From assembly GCA_900450455.1 (NCBI GenBank), contig UGGN01000002.1, positions 124,001 through 188,000 on the forward strand: a stretch of DNA of 64,000 nucleotides. The letters are read 5' to 3'. Below are positions 1-8,789 of the stretch, piece after piece. The notes beneath the pieces are model-generated. The model saw only the letters and a list, made by a program, of their open reading frames with translations. It ran no database searches and was not told the origin of the DNA. The position numbers and the translations under genes were made by a program. Position 1 is the first letter of the stretch. The number at the start of each line of letters is the position of its first letter. The DNA comes from [Eubacterium] infirmum (GTDB lineage Bacteria; Bacillota; Clostridia; Peptostreptococcales; Anaerovoracaceae).

Positions 1-1
1 T

Positions 2-196
2 CAAACAGCAGTTCTAGCGTTCCAGTTCGGTGATGGATTGTCAAACATATTCTGGCCGACAGCAGACATTGTTATTATTTGTGGGCTTGGAGGAATTAAG
101 CTGGAAAAGTGGTACAAGTGGTTCACGCCTCTGTTTCTGATTTTGTTGGCAGCACAGCTTGTAATGATTGAGATAGCAGTATTTATAGGCTATTGA
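2..196 (+). CDS. YfcC-family transporter, C-terminal end (partial)
   Basis: Only the last 64 codons lie in the window; the frame is open from base 2 to a TGA at 194-196. The peptide has the motif QFGDGLSNIFWPT followed by two hydrophobic segments, and a KLEKWYKWF stretch before the last helix. This is the usual C-terminus of YfcC/DcuC-like proteins, a family of inner-membrane carriers thought to move dicarboxylates, arginine/ornithine or peptides with Na+ or H+ coupling. The family call rests on pattern recognition of this tail. The substrate cannot be read from it. The next gene, a D-Ala-D-Ala dipeptidase homologue, starts 26 nt downstream, so the two may be cotranscribed and the transporter may handle peptides or amino acids. 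Confidence 0.7.
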   Translation, partial: QTAVLAFQFGDGLSNIFWPTADIVIICGLGGIKLEKWYKWFTPLFLILLAAQLVMIEIAVFIGY

Positions 197-222
197 TATT
201 ACAATATGGGGGGGTGATATCT

Positions 223-789
223 ATGAATAAACAGGGAGATTTGGTTAAACTTGTTAATCTTGATTCAGAGTTTATTATTGACATGCGATATGCAACTGAA
301 AACAATTTCACAGGACAGAAAGTATATGAATCGGGGGAGTGTTGGATAAATGAACATACCGCAAAAATACTTATAGAGGCGAAAAATATATTCAAAAATG
401 ATGGCTTCAGAGTAAAAATCTGGGATGCATATAGACCTATAAGTGCACAAGAGAGGTTTTGGGAAATTATGCCGAATGATGACTTTGTAGCGCGCCCGCC
501 GGATATGTCAAAGATTAAAGTTTTTAGACCGACACATATGAATGGAATGTGTGTGGATATTACCCTAACAGATATGAATGAAAATGAAATCGAAATGCCG
601 TCAGAATTTGATGATATGACGGAAAGAGCGAGTATATGCAATCCATTCAGCTCAGAAAAAAGCAAAGAAAACGCAAAATACATGCGAAAAGTAATGGAAC
701 GAGTGGGTTTTAAGGGCTATGATAAAGAATGGTGGCACTTTTATGATGTAACCACGAAACCTGTGCCTTTTTTAAACTTCCAAATTTAA
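223..789 (+). CDS. D-alanyl-D-alanine dipeptidase family (VanX/DdpX-like, peptidase M15D)
   Basis: A 188-aa zinc dipeptidase homologue. The start is the ATG at 223, which sits behind a GGGGGGTGAT ribosome binding site; an in-frame TTG at 193 overlaps the upstream stop and has no such site. Family signatures are visible: DAYRP with the conserved arginine, a zinc-ligand block HMNGMCVD (H-x6-D), and EWWH near the C-terminus with the catalytic glutamate and third zinc histidine. Length matches VanX/DdpX (about 180-200 aa). No signal peptide is seen, so it acts in the cytosol, where such enzymes hydrolyse D-Ala-D-Ala for cell-wall turnover or nutrition. No vanH or vanA ligase lies nearby, so a glycopeptide-resistance role is not supported. 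The transporter upstream suggests dipeptide scavenging. Confidence 0.85.
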   Translation: MNKQGDLVKLVNLDSEFIIDMRYATENNFTGQKVYESGECWINEHTAKILIEAKNIFKNDGFRVKIWDAYRPISAQERFWEIMPNDDFVARPPDMSKIKVFRPTHMNGMCVDITLTDMNENEIEMPSEFDDMTERASICNPFSSEKSKENAKYMRKVMERVGFKGYDKEWWHFYDVTTKPVPFLNFQI

Positions 790-892
790 TAATATTAATT
801 AAAGAAATAAAGAAAAGACTATTACTTAACAGTGATAAAGACCTTGGAGAGGGTCTCTAAAAAATACTACTATACTAATGAGGACAAAAATA

Positions 893-2195
893 ATGATTTG
901 TAAAAATCTTTCAATCTCAAAGGATGGCAAGCACCTACTGTTTGTAGGGCAGGATACAATTGAACTGGCAAAGAAATACGGCACTCCCGTGATCTGCTCG
1001 ATGAAGATAGAATAAGGGAAAAGTGTAGGATATATAAGGCCGCCTTCAAAAAACACTTCGGCGAAAAGGCAGTCCCATTATATGCATCAAAGGCAAACTG
1101 CTTCAAGCGTATATACGAGATAATGAGAGAAGAGGAGATGGGAATCGACGTAGTTTCTTCAGGAGAAATCTACACAGCAATCAAAGCAGGTTTTGATCTA
1201 TCAAAAGCCTATTTCCACTCAAACAACAAAACCGATAAAGACATAAGCTATGCTATGGAACACGGCATCGGCTATTTCGTTGCAGATAATGTAGAGGAAG
1301 TAATCGCAGTTGAAAAGGAAGCAGCTCGCAGGGGTATTAAGCAGAAGATTCTCCTGAGACTAACTCCCGGAATTGATCCGCATACCTACGAGGCAATTTC
1401 AACAGGAAAGGTAGATTCCAAGTTCGGAAGTCCGATAGAGACGGGGCAGGCTGAGGAGATTAGCGCATTCACACTAAAGCAGCCGCACATAGAGCTGATG
1501 GGATTCCACTGTCATGTGGGTTCACAGTCTTTGAAGAGGATGTCTTTGAGCGCACTGCAGTTGTTATGCTAAAGTTTGTAGCTGATATGAAAGAGAAGTA
1601 CGGCTTCACCACCTCGGAGCTTGACCTCGGCGGAGGCTACGGCGTGAGGTATACCGATGAGGATGCACATCTTGATATTGAAACAAAAGTAGGAGAGGTT
1701 GCAGCTGCCGTAAAGAAAGCTTGCACAGACTTCGGGATCGAAATGCCGGAGATTCACATGGAACCGGGCAGAACAATAGTTGCCGATGCAGGTATGGTGC
1801 TCTACACGGTGGGAACGGTAAAGAAGATTCCCGGATACAAGAACTATGTTTCAGTAGACGGGGGAATGACGGATTCCCCTAGATATGCGCCCTACAAAGC
1901 AAAGTACACCTGTTTACTTGCAAACAAGATGGATGAAGCATTGGATTTCAAGGCATCGGTGGTAGGTCGCCTCTGTGAGTCCGGAGACATAATTCAGGAA
2001 GATGTAATGTTTCCGGCGTCGGTAGGACGCTACGACATTATTGCACTTTGTACAGCAGGAGCATACCATTACTCAATGGCATCAAATTACAATAGATTGC
2101 CAAAGCCGCCGACGATAATGCTCAAAGGCGGAAACGAAAGCTATGTGGTTGTGAAAGGTGAGACGTTTGAGGATATAGTCAGAAATGATGTATAG
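893..2195 (+). pseudogene. lysA: Diaminopimelate decarboxylase, frameshifted copy
   Basis: This is a second, broken copy of the intact lysA at 8843-10147. The alignment runs full length, from the ATG at 893 to a TAG at 2195. Two single-base deletions break it. One is near 989-1010, where a Pro-Val-Tyr-Leu stretch of the intact gene becomes PVICSM and then stops. The other is near 1526-1535, in the codons after HCHVGSQ. The reading frame steps 2, 1, 0 across the three pieces, as two deletions predict. Between the breaks the protein is nearly identical to the intact copy (about five differences in 135 residues), and most base changes are silent, so it was under selection until recently. No functional LysA is expected unless frameshifting occurs. 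An ISL3-type element begins about 8 nt after its stop. Confidence 0.9.
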
Positions 2196-2205
2196 TAAAA
2201 AGAGT

Positions 2206-2226
2206 ACTTTAAATTATCGTGTGGGT
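2206..2226 (+). repeat. ISL3-like element, left inverted repeat
   Basis: A 21-bp arm, starting ACTTTAAATTATCG, exactly complementary to 3760-3780. It defines the transposase-distal end of the decayed element. Confidence 0.9.
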
Positions 2227-2241
2227 ACTAAGTAAATTAAG

Positions 2242-2275
2242 AGCACTTCAAGCTCAAATGCCTGAAGTGCTTTTT
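2242..2275. terminator. Hairpin terminator at the transposase 3' end
   Basis: A 9-bp stem AGCACTTCA (2242-2250) pairs with TGAAGTGCT (2263-2271) and is followed by a run of T on the plus strand. It lies between the left end of the element and the 3' end of its transposase. The plus-strand T-run would stop readthrough from the lysA pseudogene; on the minus strand the tail is weaker. Confidence 0.55.
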
Positions 2276-2281
2276 GAATGC

Positions 2282-3661
2282 TTAATCTTTAATTTTTTTG
2301 TATGTACCTCTTTTTCTTTTAGGAATACTATCACTATGCAGACTATCGTTTAGTGCATATTGAACATCTCTCGAAAGTGAATATATAACTCTCTTTCTAA
2401 AGAGACTAAAATTGCTAATTCCTCTCGATATTGATAGGTAAGTACGTAGTTTTCCGTTAACATTTTCAGTGAATGAGTTAGATAGTTTCCTGTCATCATA
2501 GGGTCTAATATATGAGTTTAAGATTTCGTCTCTCCAGTTAATGAGTATCTCTGTAAACTCATTAAATTGCCTAATTCCGGATGTTTTAAAGGCTTTAAGT
2601 ATATCATCATAAACGTTAAAAGCTTCATCATATGAGCAGTCTTTATTCATATTTCGATAAAGCTCTTTTAGACTATATGCTTTAGATAATTCAGGAAAAG
2701 TCTTGAATATCATTTCTCTTAAGTCTCTTCTGTTAAGCTTGCATTTAAAACGCGAATTGTATACTTTGTCATTATCAAGATAAATACTGTCTTTTGTTAG
2801 AAGCCAGTTCCATTTCTTTAGCAGATAATATGCATTTGAACCATATATAGAATTGTTCATCAAATCTATTCTAAGACGTTCAAAATCGTGGGTAAGATGC
2901 TTTATGACATGAAAAGGATCTACGGCTACTAAACAGTTAGGAAAGTATGTTTTTGCGACATCTTTATACGGTTCCCACATATCGATAGTAACATATTTTA
3001 CCTTTGTTCTTTCTTCCCTTGAAATCTTGGAGAAGAATAGCGAAAGCGTCATTTTGCTTCTTGAATCAAGTATATCCCAGAGGGTGCGTCTTTCATTGTC
3101 AACTAAGATACAAAGATAACTCGTACGGACGCGAATACATGAGTACCGATTCATCACTTTCATTGTCAACTAAGATACAAAGATAACTTGAATTACGTCT
3201 TGATAATTCCCGGCTATGTAATTCATCTATCCCAAGGCACTCTGGAAGGGATCTTGGAGGTATAGTGATATATGAATCAATATACTTGCTGAGCTGGGTG
3301 ATAGATATACCTAATTCATCTGATATCATAGTGAGATTGTAGTTGAGATTCCCGATAAGTCTAAGTGCATTTTGCATAAGAAAGAAGAATTAAAGCCTTT
3401 AAAAGCAAAGGGATTTCTTTCTAAAATTGTTTTTCTGCACTCTTTGCAAATATACCTATTTGCATAATATCTGATAATGCCGTTATGATGCCTAAGTGCG
3501 GGATGCTTAACAAGTCTTAATTTATGGCCGTGTCCGATCATATTTGCACCACAGTAAGGACAGGACATAGGTTTTCGGACAAGCATGATATCATAGAAAA
3601 TGGTACCATCGATAGATGTAATGTCCGATTTTTCAATGTCAGAATTAGTGACATTAAGCAT
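2282..3661 (-). pseudogene. ISL3-family transposase, disrupted
   Basis: Three minus-strand pieces make up one transposase. Codons from 3661 encode the N-terminal zinc-ribbon (CPYCG and CKEC cysteine pairs). A middle piece has the helix-turn-helix region and LGIDELHSRELSRRNSS. The piece from about 3100 to 2282 carries the DDE_Tnp_ISL3 catalytic core, including VTIDMWEPY and VDPFHVIKHL. Two lesions separate them. A frame change near 3340-3380 separates the zinc-ribbon from the HTH. A 67-bp internal duplication at 3091-3188 shifts frame in the middle, repeating the codons for SSYLCILVDNE. An intact ISL3 transposase is about 400-450 aa, and the sum of the pieces matches that. No active enzyme is expected. 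Confidence 0.88.
3091..3188. repeat. Internal 31-bp direct repeat in the transposase pseudogene
   Basis: The 31-bp sequence at 3091-3121 recurs exactly at 3158-3188, a period of 67 bp. Because 67 is not divisible by three, the duplication shifts the transposase frame. Confidence 0.9.
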
Positions 3662-3759
3662 AAGTGTGGTAAAATCAATATTTGGAATGATACATTCCTC
3701 CCTTCATAGTGATATTTTGTGACTGCAAATCAATCATATCTTATGGAGGGAACTTTTTC

Positions 3760-3780
3760 ACCCACACGATAATTTAAAGT
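3760..3780 (-). repeat. ISL3-like element, right inverted repeat
   Basis: A 21-bp arm, perfect reverse complement of 2206-2226, just upstream of the transposase start side. It marks the other end of the decayed element. Confidence 0.9.
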
Positions 3781-3783
3781 GCC

Positions 3784-3962
3784 TAAATTTGTGTCCCCGC
3801 GACTGTATTCAGAGTCAACTATGATTCGAATTTAGACAGACTGGAATTTAAAGTAAAAATCTGTAGTTATCCCAAGCTCTTTAGCAAGGATTCGAATTTA
3901 GACATATTGAAATCCGTCTGTGGGAAACGTTAAAATTTAGCTACAATAAATTATAATACCTA
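3784..3962. other. Non-coding stretch with a 16-bp direct repeat
   Basis: No convincing gene lies between the element end and the padR promoter. The sequence GATTCGAATTTAGACA occurs twice, at 3823-3838 and 3889-3904, 66 bp apart. It may be a relic of another mobile element or a regulator site; neither can be decided by eye. Confidence 0.5.
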
Positions 3963-3990
3963 TTGACATTAGTATACTGTGTGGTATGAT
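3963..3990 (+). promoter_or_regulatory. Sigma-A type promoter for the padR operon
   Basis: TTGACA at 3963-3968 and TATGAT at 3985-3990 with a 16-bp spacer, about 40 nt upstream of the padR start. The spacer and start region (TATACTGTGTGGTAT and AGTAGTTAACATAGTA) are rich in TAT/ATA half-sites, and PadR proteins typically bind such sites over their own promoters. Autorepression is inferred. Confidence 0.7.
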
Positions 3991-4031
3991 GTATAGTAGT
4001 TAACATAGTATTAGGCAAGGATGGGATAGAA

Positions 4032-4385
4032 ATGGAACAGAAGATAAATGAAGATTGGGTCTCTCAAATAAAGCGCGGAACTTTAGAGTACGCAGTTCTG
4101 TTGTTGATATGCAATAAAGAGCGTTATGGCTATGACTTGATACAAACATTGGACAATTTCTCGATGTTAAGAACCAAGGAGAATACAGTATATCCCTTGC
4201 TTAGACGCCTTTTGAAGAATGAATATCTCGAGGCCTATTGGCAAAACATGGGAGAGGGAATTCCGGCAAGAAAATACTATAAGATAACCAAAAGCGGAAA
4301 AATGTATTTAAGTCAGTTAGAGAAAGATTGGGAAATACTCGTTAATGATATTTATTCACTAAAAGAAGGGGGAGTAGAAAGATGA
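4032..4385 (+). CDS. PadR-family transcriptional regulator
   Basis: A 117-aa winged-helix regulator of the short PadR type. The protein opens with a helical lead and RGTLEYAVLLLI, continues with ERYGYDLIQTL, and has the wing-proximal ENTVYPLLRRL and YYKITKSGKMYL, all standard PadR landmarks. PadR proteins are cytosolic dimers that repress neighbouring genes, often for membrane proteins or efflux. The gene is preceded by a clear sigma-A promoter and overlaps the next gene by 4 nt (ATGA), so both are translated together. The partner is a HAAS/DUF1700 membrane protein. PadR-HAAS pairs are a recurring Firmicutes module in which the membrane protein is thought to control the regulator. Confidence 0.9.
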   Translation: MEQKINEDWVSQIKRGTLEYAVLLLICNKERYGYDLIQTLDNFSMLRTKENTVYPLLRRLLKNEYLEAYWQNMGEGIPARKYYKITKSGKMYLSQLEKDWEILVNDIYSLKEGGVER

Positions 4386-4966
4386 GAGTCAAAAAAACAA
4401 GTACAGCTTTAGAAAAATACCTATACCAAGTTGACCGCCGCCTAAGACATATGTCAGTTACTGAGAAAACCGATATACTGAGCGAACTGAAAAACTCGTT
4501 TTATGAGCGCCAAAGAAACGGTCAGACAGAAGGCGAAATAATAGCAGAAATGGAATCACCTAAATCATTAGCTATGAGCTATCTCGGAGAGTCCATTACA
4601 AGATGTGATAGCTTTTCTTGGAAAAACTTCATGATGGTATTGGGCTTTTATTCTTACGCATCGCTTGTAGGGGCAATAATTATACCGATATTGGCAGTGC
4701 TTGCCGTTGCCTTCTTCTTTTCAAGTGGCGTCAGCATTTTAGCAGGCGTATTGGGAATGCTAAAAGGTGTTGTTCATATTCCTTTGGTGGAAGACTTAAG
4801 ATTTATGGTATTTACGTATGAGTTAAAAGGACTTCCGGCTCTACTTTTTGGATTGCTCTTAGCAATAATTTTCATGGCAGTGGGTATTTTGTTTTGGAAG
4901 TGTACAGTCGCAATGGTTCGTCTATTACAAACACAAAGGTGGAATTTAAGGAGCAAAAGAGCTTAA
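4382..4966 (+). CDS. HAAS/DUF1700-family membrane protein, PadR partner
   Basis: A 194-aa protein. Residues 1-75 form a soluble helical domain (YLYQVDRRLRHMS, EIIAEMESPKSLAMSYL) matching the HAAS domain, which is found next to PadR regulators. Two hydrophobic regions follow at about 84-125 and 151-175, so the C-terminal half is membrane-embedded and the N-terminus probably cytosolic. The ATG at 4382 overlaps the padR stop and has a GGGGGAG site upstream. Its function is not established; by context it probably senses envelope state and modulates the PadR protein. Nothing is truncated. Confidence 0.8.
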   Translation: MRVKKTSTALEKYLYQVDRRLRHMSVTEKTDILSELKNSFYERQRNGQTEGEIIAEMESPKSLAMSYLGESITRCDSFSWKNFMMVLGFYSYASLVGAIIIPILAVLAVAFFFSSGVSILAGVLGMLKGVVHIPLVEDLRFMVFTYELKGLPALLFGLLLAIIFMAVGILFWKCTVAMVRLLQTQRWNLRSKRA

Positions 4967-5002
4967 TAGAACGAAGATTCTAAATAGACTTAGGTAAAAC
5001 GT

Positions 5003-5851
5003 ATGAATAAATCAGTCGATAAAATTAAGCTTGCCATAGTTTACTTTTCACCTACGGGAACAACTAAAAAAGTCATTGATTCATTTGTCAAAGGAAGCCG
5101 CGGGGAAGTAATATCTTCTATAGATTTAACAAAACGCGATATAAGAGAAAAAACGCAGAAACCGAATTTCGCTGATGCAGATTTAATAGTCATCGGGGCT
5201 CCGATATACGGCGGATTTCTGTATAAGGAATTTAGAAGCTGCATTAAACACATGGATTTTCAGGGGAAATATGCGATTGCAATCACGCTCTATGGCAATG
5301 CAGCGACAATGTTTGCAACAAGAGAAATGCAAACGATAATAAAAAAGGGCAATGGAAACTTACTCGGTTATGGTGAGTTTGTTGGAGAGCATTCGTACTC
5401 GACTAAGGAAATTCCGGTTGCCAAGGGTCGTCCAAACAGCGATGATCTGCAAAAGGCTGTAGTGTTCGGAGAGTCGGTAAGAAATGGACTATCAAATAAG
5501 GCGGCTTTGCATTTTGATAATAAAATAAGTGTTTTTGATAGAATCATAGATTTTATCGCAGATATTAAACCGCTTCATACCGGAAAAAGATTTTTTACCG
5601 TTCCTCAAACAGATAAAGACAAATGCATTAACTGTTTCAAATGTGTAAAAGCTTGTCCGAAAAGCTGTATAGATAAAGATATGTCAACCGATAAAGCCGA
5701 ATGCATTGTATGCATGGCATGTGTCAAAATATGCCCGGCAGAGGCAAGGGTGGCTTATACGAAAAATGCAATGGTAAAATCAGGATTAAGAAATATAAAC
5801 AAACACAAGCACGAATCACAGTTTGTAGTGCTTATAGATGACGACTTGTAG
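5003..5851 (+). CDS. EFR1-type flavodoxin/4Fe-4S ferredoxin fusion
   Basis: A 282-aa fusion protein. Residues 8-165 are a flavodoxin-like domain with the FMN phosphate loop SPTGTTKK and the second flavin loop region APIYGG. Residues about 207-245 hold two complete 4Fe-4S motifs, CINCFKCVKACP and CIVCMACVKICP. Such EFR1 proteins are common in Clostridia and shuttle electrons between ferredoxin-like partners and unknown acceptors in the cytosol. The gene stands 36 nt after the HAAS gene and may be part of the same transcript. No specific partner reductase is adjacent. The second cluster motif ends in CPAEAR rather than the usual CPxxA, but all cysteines are present. Confidence 0.85.
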   Translation: MNKSVDKIKLAIVYFSPTGTTKKVIDSFVKGSRGEVISSIDLTKRDIREKTQKPNFADADLIVIGAPIYGGFLYKEFRSCIKHMDFQGKYAIAITLYGNAATMFATREMQTIIKKGNGNLLGYGEFVGEHSYSTKEIPVAKGRPNSDDLQKAVVFGESVRNGLSNKAALHFDNKISVFDRIIDFIADIKPLHTGKRFFTVPQTDKDKCINCFKCVKACPKSCIDKDMSTDKAECIVCMACVKICPAEARVAYTKNAMVKSGLRNINKHKHESQFVVLIDDDL

Positions 5852-5931
5852 AAGATATTTTCAACAGCATAAACTCACAGCTCCTTCTTTGATTTATAGG
5901 AAGGATAATTATGTGTAAACAGAGGTAGCAA

Positions 5932-7788
5932 ATGAAGAGCATTGGAGCAGACACGATAAAAACCATAGCAAAGGGTATGAATGCGGGGTACATCTACGTT
6001 GATAATGATGGAATCATCGGTGATTTCAGCGAGCTTGCAAAGGAGATATTAGGTATCAAAACTTCCGGACATCAAAAACATGACGTAGGCCGGATAGAGC
6101 CGGGCGATATAGTCATATTTGCAGATAATGATCTTGGAAATGACGATATGATGAGACCGATTGACATGAAGTGCCTAAACATCAGCGATAAAGGAATAAA
6201 TCAGGGTGATATAGTCCTAGCAATAGGGCGCTACAAGGATAGGTCGGCAAAACCGGTCTACAAGACCTTCAGCAGCTACGTACCGGAAACGCTAATAAGA
6301 CTCAAGACTAAGATTGACAAACTAGAATTATCCGTCTCCTTAGACTGCGAAAGCAGAAGCATCAAAGTCACCGTGGCAGGTGAAGTCTATGGTATGGACT
6401 ATCTGGAAAGCGTAGGACACTTGGTAGTTCTTGACGGAAAGACTAAGGAAGTGAAATTTTTTCAGGCAAAGGGCTACGGATATAGGGGCGAAGAGGCGGG
6501 AGAACTTCTCAGAGGCAAGGGCTATCAAAGTAAGAATATAGAAGAAAAAAGCACAGAGCTGGTGCCAACAGTCGGAATGAGCGCAGGTGAGGTGCTTAAA
6601 GGTAAGGAGTTTCAGCATGAGCTTGCCACACTTTTAAGCGCAGAAGACGGAGCCGAAATCCAAAAAGTGCTCGAGATATATAGACGCTGGATGCTAGTCA
6701 AAATGATGCGCATAAAGAAGGGCACAAAAGATGACGGCGTATACATCTTCATACGAGATAGAGAGCTAGCCCAAAAAGCAGCTCGAGCAGGCGCAGTCCT
6801 AAAAGAAAAGATAGAAAACGCATCGAGGCTCACTGCATATAAGGATGAAGTCGCAGAAATAGAGTTTCTAAAGAATATAGTTGGAAACTCAGTCAAAATG
6901 CAAAAGGTGAAGCAACTTGCCTACAAAGCTGCAAACACAAGATTTAACGTAATAATCACAGGAGAATCAGGTACAGGAAAGACCAAGCTCGCTCGTGAAA
7001 TCCACAGCATCAAAGGTGAAAATACCCCATTTGTGACAGTAGCCTGCAATGCCATCGCTCCATCACTCATAGAGTCCGAGCTGTTTGGCTATGTGCCGGG
7101 TGCATTCACAGGGGCAGATGCAAAGGGTAAAAAAGGCTTTTTCGAAGAGGCAAACGGTGGCACAATATTTCTGGACGAGATAGGGGAAATCCCACCGGAA
7201 ATGCAGATAAAACTCCTCAACGTCCTTCAGGATAAGAGGATATACCGCGTCGGTTCAACAAAACCGATAGACATCGACGTCAGAGTCATCACTGCGTCAA
7301 ATAGAAATCTCGAAGAAGAGGTAAAGAAGGGGCGCTTCAGGCAGGATCTTTATTACAGAATAAACGTATTTCCAATCGCACTTCCACCACTGCGTGAGCG
7401 TAAAAAAGACTTGCAGCTTCTAGCAGAATCAATTCTTAGAAATCTACTTGCAGCCTATGGTATGGACGAAAAGAAATTCGCAGAGGAGGCGATGGAAATT
7501 ATCACAGCCTACGACTGGCCGGGAAATGTTAGAGAGCTCGAAAACATAATCGAAAGAGCGATAACCCTATGCGACGGAACTACAATATACGCAGAGCATC
7601 TGATGATATCAAAGCCGGAAAGACAAGCAGTATCTCTCAAAGCCCGCGTCGAAGCAGGAGAGAAGAAGATAATTGAAGAAGTCCTTATAAAACATAATGG
7701 AAACCGAAAGAAAGCTATGCAGGAGCTGGAGCTGTCAAAATCTGTATTCTATGACAAGGTAAAGCGATACGGAATAGAGCTCGAATAA
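5932..7788 (+). CDS. Sigma-54 dependent transcriptional activator, PAS-AAA+-Fis
   Basis: A 618-aa enhancer-binding protein. The N-terminal 70 or so residues look like a degenerate PAS fold (GYIYVDNDGIIGDFSELAKEILG). A long middle region of unknown fold follows, presumably the signal input. The AAA+ domain at about 315-545 has Walker A GESGTGKT (near 344-351), the sigma-54 contact loop GAFTGA (near 390), and Walker B TIFLDEIG (near 408). A Fis-type helix-turn-helix ends the protein (NGNRKKAMQELELSKSVFYDKVKRYG). All catalytic landmarks are intact. It would bind upstream sites and drive RNA polymerase-sigma-54 by ATP hydrolysis. A strong -24/-12 element begins five bases after its stop, directly before dapF, so dapF-lysA are the likely targets. 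An AGAGG site precedes the ATG. Confidence 0.92.
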   Translation: MKSIGADTIKTIAKGMNAGYIYVDNDGIIGDFSELAKEILGIKTSGHQKHDVGRIEPGDIVIFADNDLGNDDMMRPIDMKCLNISDKGINQGDIVLAIGRYKDRSAKPVYKTFSSYVPETLIRLKTKIDKLELSVSLDCESRSIKVTVAGEVYGMDYLESVGHLVVLDGKTKEVKFFQAKGYGYRGEEAGELLRGKGYQSKNIEEKSTELVPTVGMSAGEVLKGKEFQHELATLLSAEDGAEIQKVLEIYRRWMLVKMMRIKKGTKDDGVYIFIRDRELAQKAARAGAVLKEKIENASRLTAYKDEVAEIEFLKNIVGNSVKMQKVKQLAYKAANTRFNVIITGESGTGKTKLAREIHSIKGENTPFVTVACNAIAPSLIESELFGYVPGAFTGADAKGKKGFFEEANGGTIFLDEIGEIPPEMQIKLLNVLQDKRIYRVGSTKPIDIDVRVITASNRNLEEEVKKGRFRQDLYYRINVFPIALPPLRERKKDLQLLAESILRNLLAAYGMDEKKFAEEAMEIITAYDWPGNVRELENIIERAITLCDGTTIYAEHLMISKPERQAVSLKARVEAGEKKIIEEVLIKHNGNRKKAMQELELSKSVFYDKVKRYGIELE

Positions 7789-7792
7789 AAGC

Positions 7793-7808
7793 TGGCACGA
7801 TTTATGCT
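7793..7808 (+). promoter_or_regulatory. Sigma-54 (-24/-12) promoter for dapF-lysA
   Basis: TGGCACG at 7793-7799, four spacer bases, then ATGCT at 7804-7808. The consensus is TGGCACG-N4-TTGCW, so only one base (A for T) differs and the GG and GC doublets are correctly spaced. Transcription would start near 7819, leaving a 27-nt leader before dapF. The activator gene that could serve it is immediately upstream. Confidence 0.72.
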
Positions 7809-7846
7809 TTAACTATCAAAGAAAATAAAGCAAGCAAAGGCGCAAT

Positions 7847-8713
7847 ATGAAATTTTGGAAAATGAACGGAACAGGCAACGATTTTCTAATCATAGATAAC
7901 AGCCTGCTAAAAATCACGCAAAAGGACCTTCCATTCCTAGCTAAAACCATCTGCGAAAGGCATCACAGCATAGGAGCAGACGGCCTCATGATAGTTGAAA
8001 ACGCAAGCGAGGGCTCAGGTGCAGACCTAAAGATGAGTTTCTTTAACAATGACGGCTCAACCAGCGAGATGTGTGGAAACGGAGCAAGGTGCATCTGCCG
8101 CTATGCCTACGAAAACGACTTCGCAGGCGAAGAGCAAAAGATAGAAACTGAAGCCGGAATAGTCATAGGAAAACGTATAAACGAAAGCGAATACGAAATC
8201 AGGCTAAACACACCCTGCAATATCAGACTAGATGAGCAGATAGAAAGCGAAGGCGAAATCCTAAACTGCTCATACATAGAGCTTGGGAACCCTGGAATCC
8301 CGCACGTAGTCGTAGAGATACAAGGCCTAAAAAGCTTTGACGAAGGCAAACTATATCGCATCGGAGCATACCTCAGAAGCCATAAAAACTACCCAAAGGG
8401 AGCAAATGTCAACTTCTACGAAAAGCTGGAAGAAGACCACTACTACGAAAGAACCTTTGAAAGAGGAGTAGAAGGTTTCACTCTAGCCTGTGGTACAGGA
8501 ACTGGCTCGCTTGTCAGCATCTTAACACTAAAAGGCGAAAGCAAGGAAAAAGACGTCAAAGTCGACATGATGGGCGGAAGACTAATCGTAAATGCAGAGT
8601 TAAAAGACGGCAAAATAGAAAACCTCTACCTAAGAGGGACAACAAATGTAGTCTGCAAAGGTGAGGTAACAGATGAAAACATCAAAGGTCTAATAAGCAC
8701 ATTTGAAATATAG
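7847..8713 (+). CDS. dapF: Diaminopimelate epimerase
   Basis: A 288-aa enzyme that interconverts LL- and meso-diaminopimelate, the last step before meso-DAP enters peptidoglycan or is decarboxylated to lysine. Landmarks are the N-terminal MNGTGNDF, the first catalytic cysteine in EMCGNGARC, ERGVEGFT and the second catalytic cysteine in ACGTGTGS. Length is typical (270-290 aa). It is cofactor-independent and cytosolic. The ATG at 7847 has an AAAGG site upstream. It is followed by lysA after 129 nt, so the pair catalyses consecutive steps. The -24/-12 element upstream implies sigma-54 control. Confidence 0.95.
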   Translation: MKFWKMNGTGNDFLIIDNSLLKITQKDLPFLAKTICERHHSIGADGLMIVENASEGSGADLKMSFFNNDGSTSEMCGNGARCICRYAYENDFAGEEQKIETEAGIVIGKRINESEYEIRLNTPCNIRLDEQIESEGEILNCSYIELGNPGIPHVVVEIQGLKSFDEGKLYRIGAYLRSHKNYPKGANVNFYEKLEEDHYYERTFERGVEGFTLACGTGTGSLVSILTLKGESKEKDVKVDMMGGRLIVNAELKDGKIENLYLRGTTNVVCKGEVTDENIKGLISTFEI

Positions 8714-8789
8714 CAGTCCAAAAAACAGGACTCCTAGCACGAAAAACTAGACCAAGCGCACACATTAATGCTATATATTTCCAAAGCTA

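Larger units (their letters stand above)
2203..3783 (-). mobile_element. Decayed ISL3-family insertion sequence
   Basis: A 1.58-kb element bounded by inverted repeats that are perfect over 21 bp (2206-2226 and 3760-3780). If the right end is extended to GGCACTTT, as ISL3-family tips usually start with GG, the left end matches with two mismatches. No 8-bp target duplication is visible: the flanks are GTAAAAAG on the left and TAAATTTG on the right. The single transposase gene, on the minus strand, is broken. Loss of the target repeat and the broken gene both point to an old, immobile insertion. It sits just downstream of the lysA pseudogene. Confidence 0.85.

Noticed and set aside
193..222. Longer TTG-started version of the VanX-like protein
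   Set aside because: It overlaps the upstream stop, and the strong ribosome binding site fits the ATG at 223.
223..789. Vancomycin-resistance (van) gene cluster
   Set aside because: The dipeptidase is alone: no vanH, vanA/B ligase or vanRS genes are in the window.
789..892. Lysine riboswitch before the lysA pseudogene
   Set aside because: The conserved L-box core motifs are not seen in this 100-nt gap; only a short AGACC/GGTCT stem is present.
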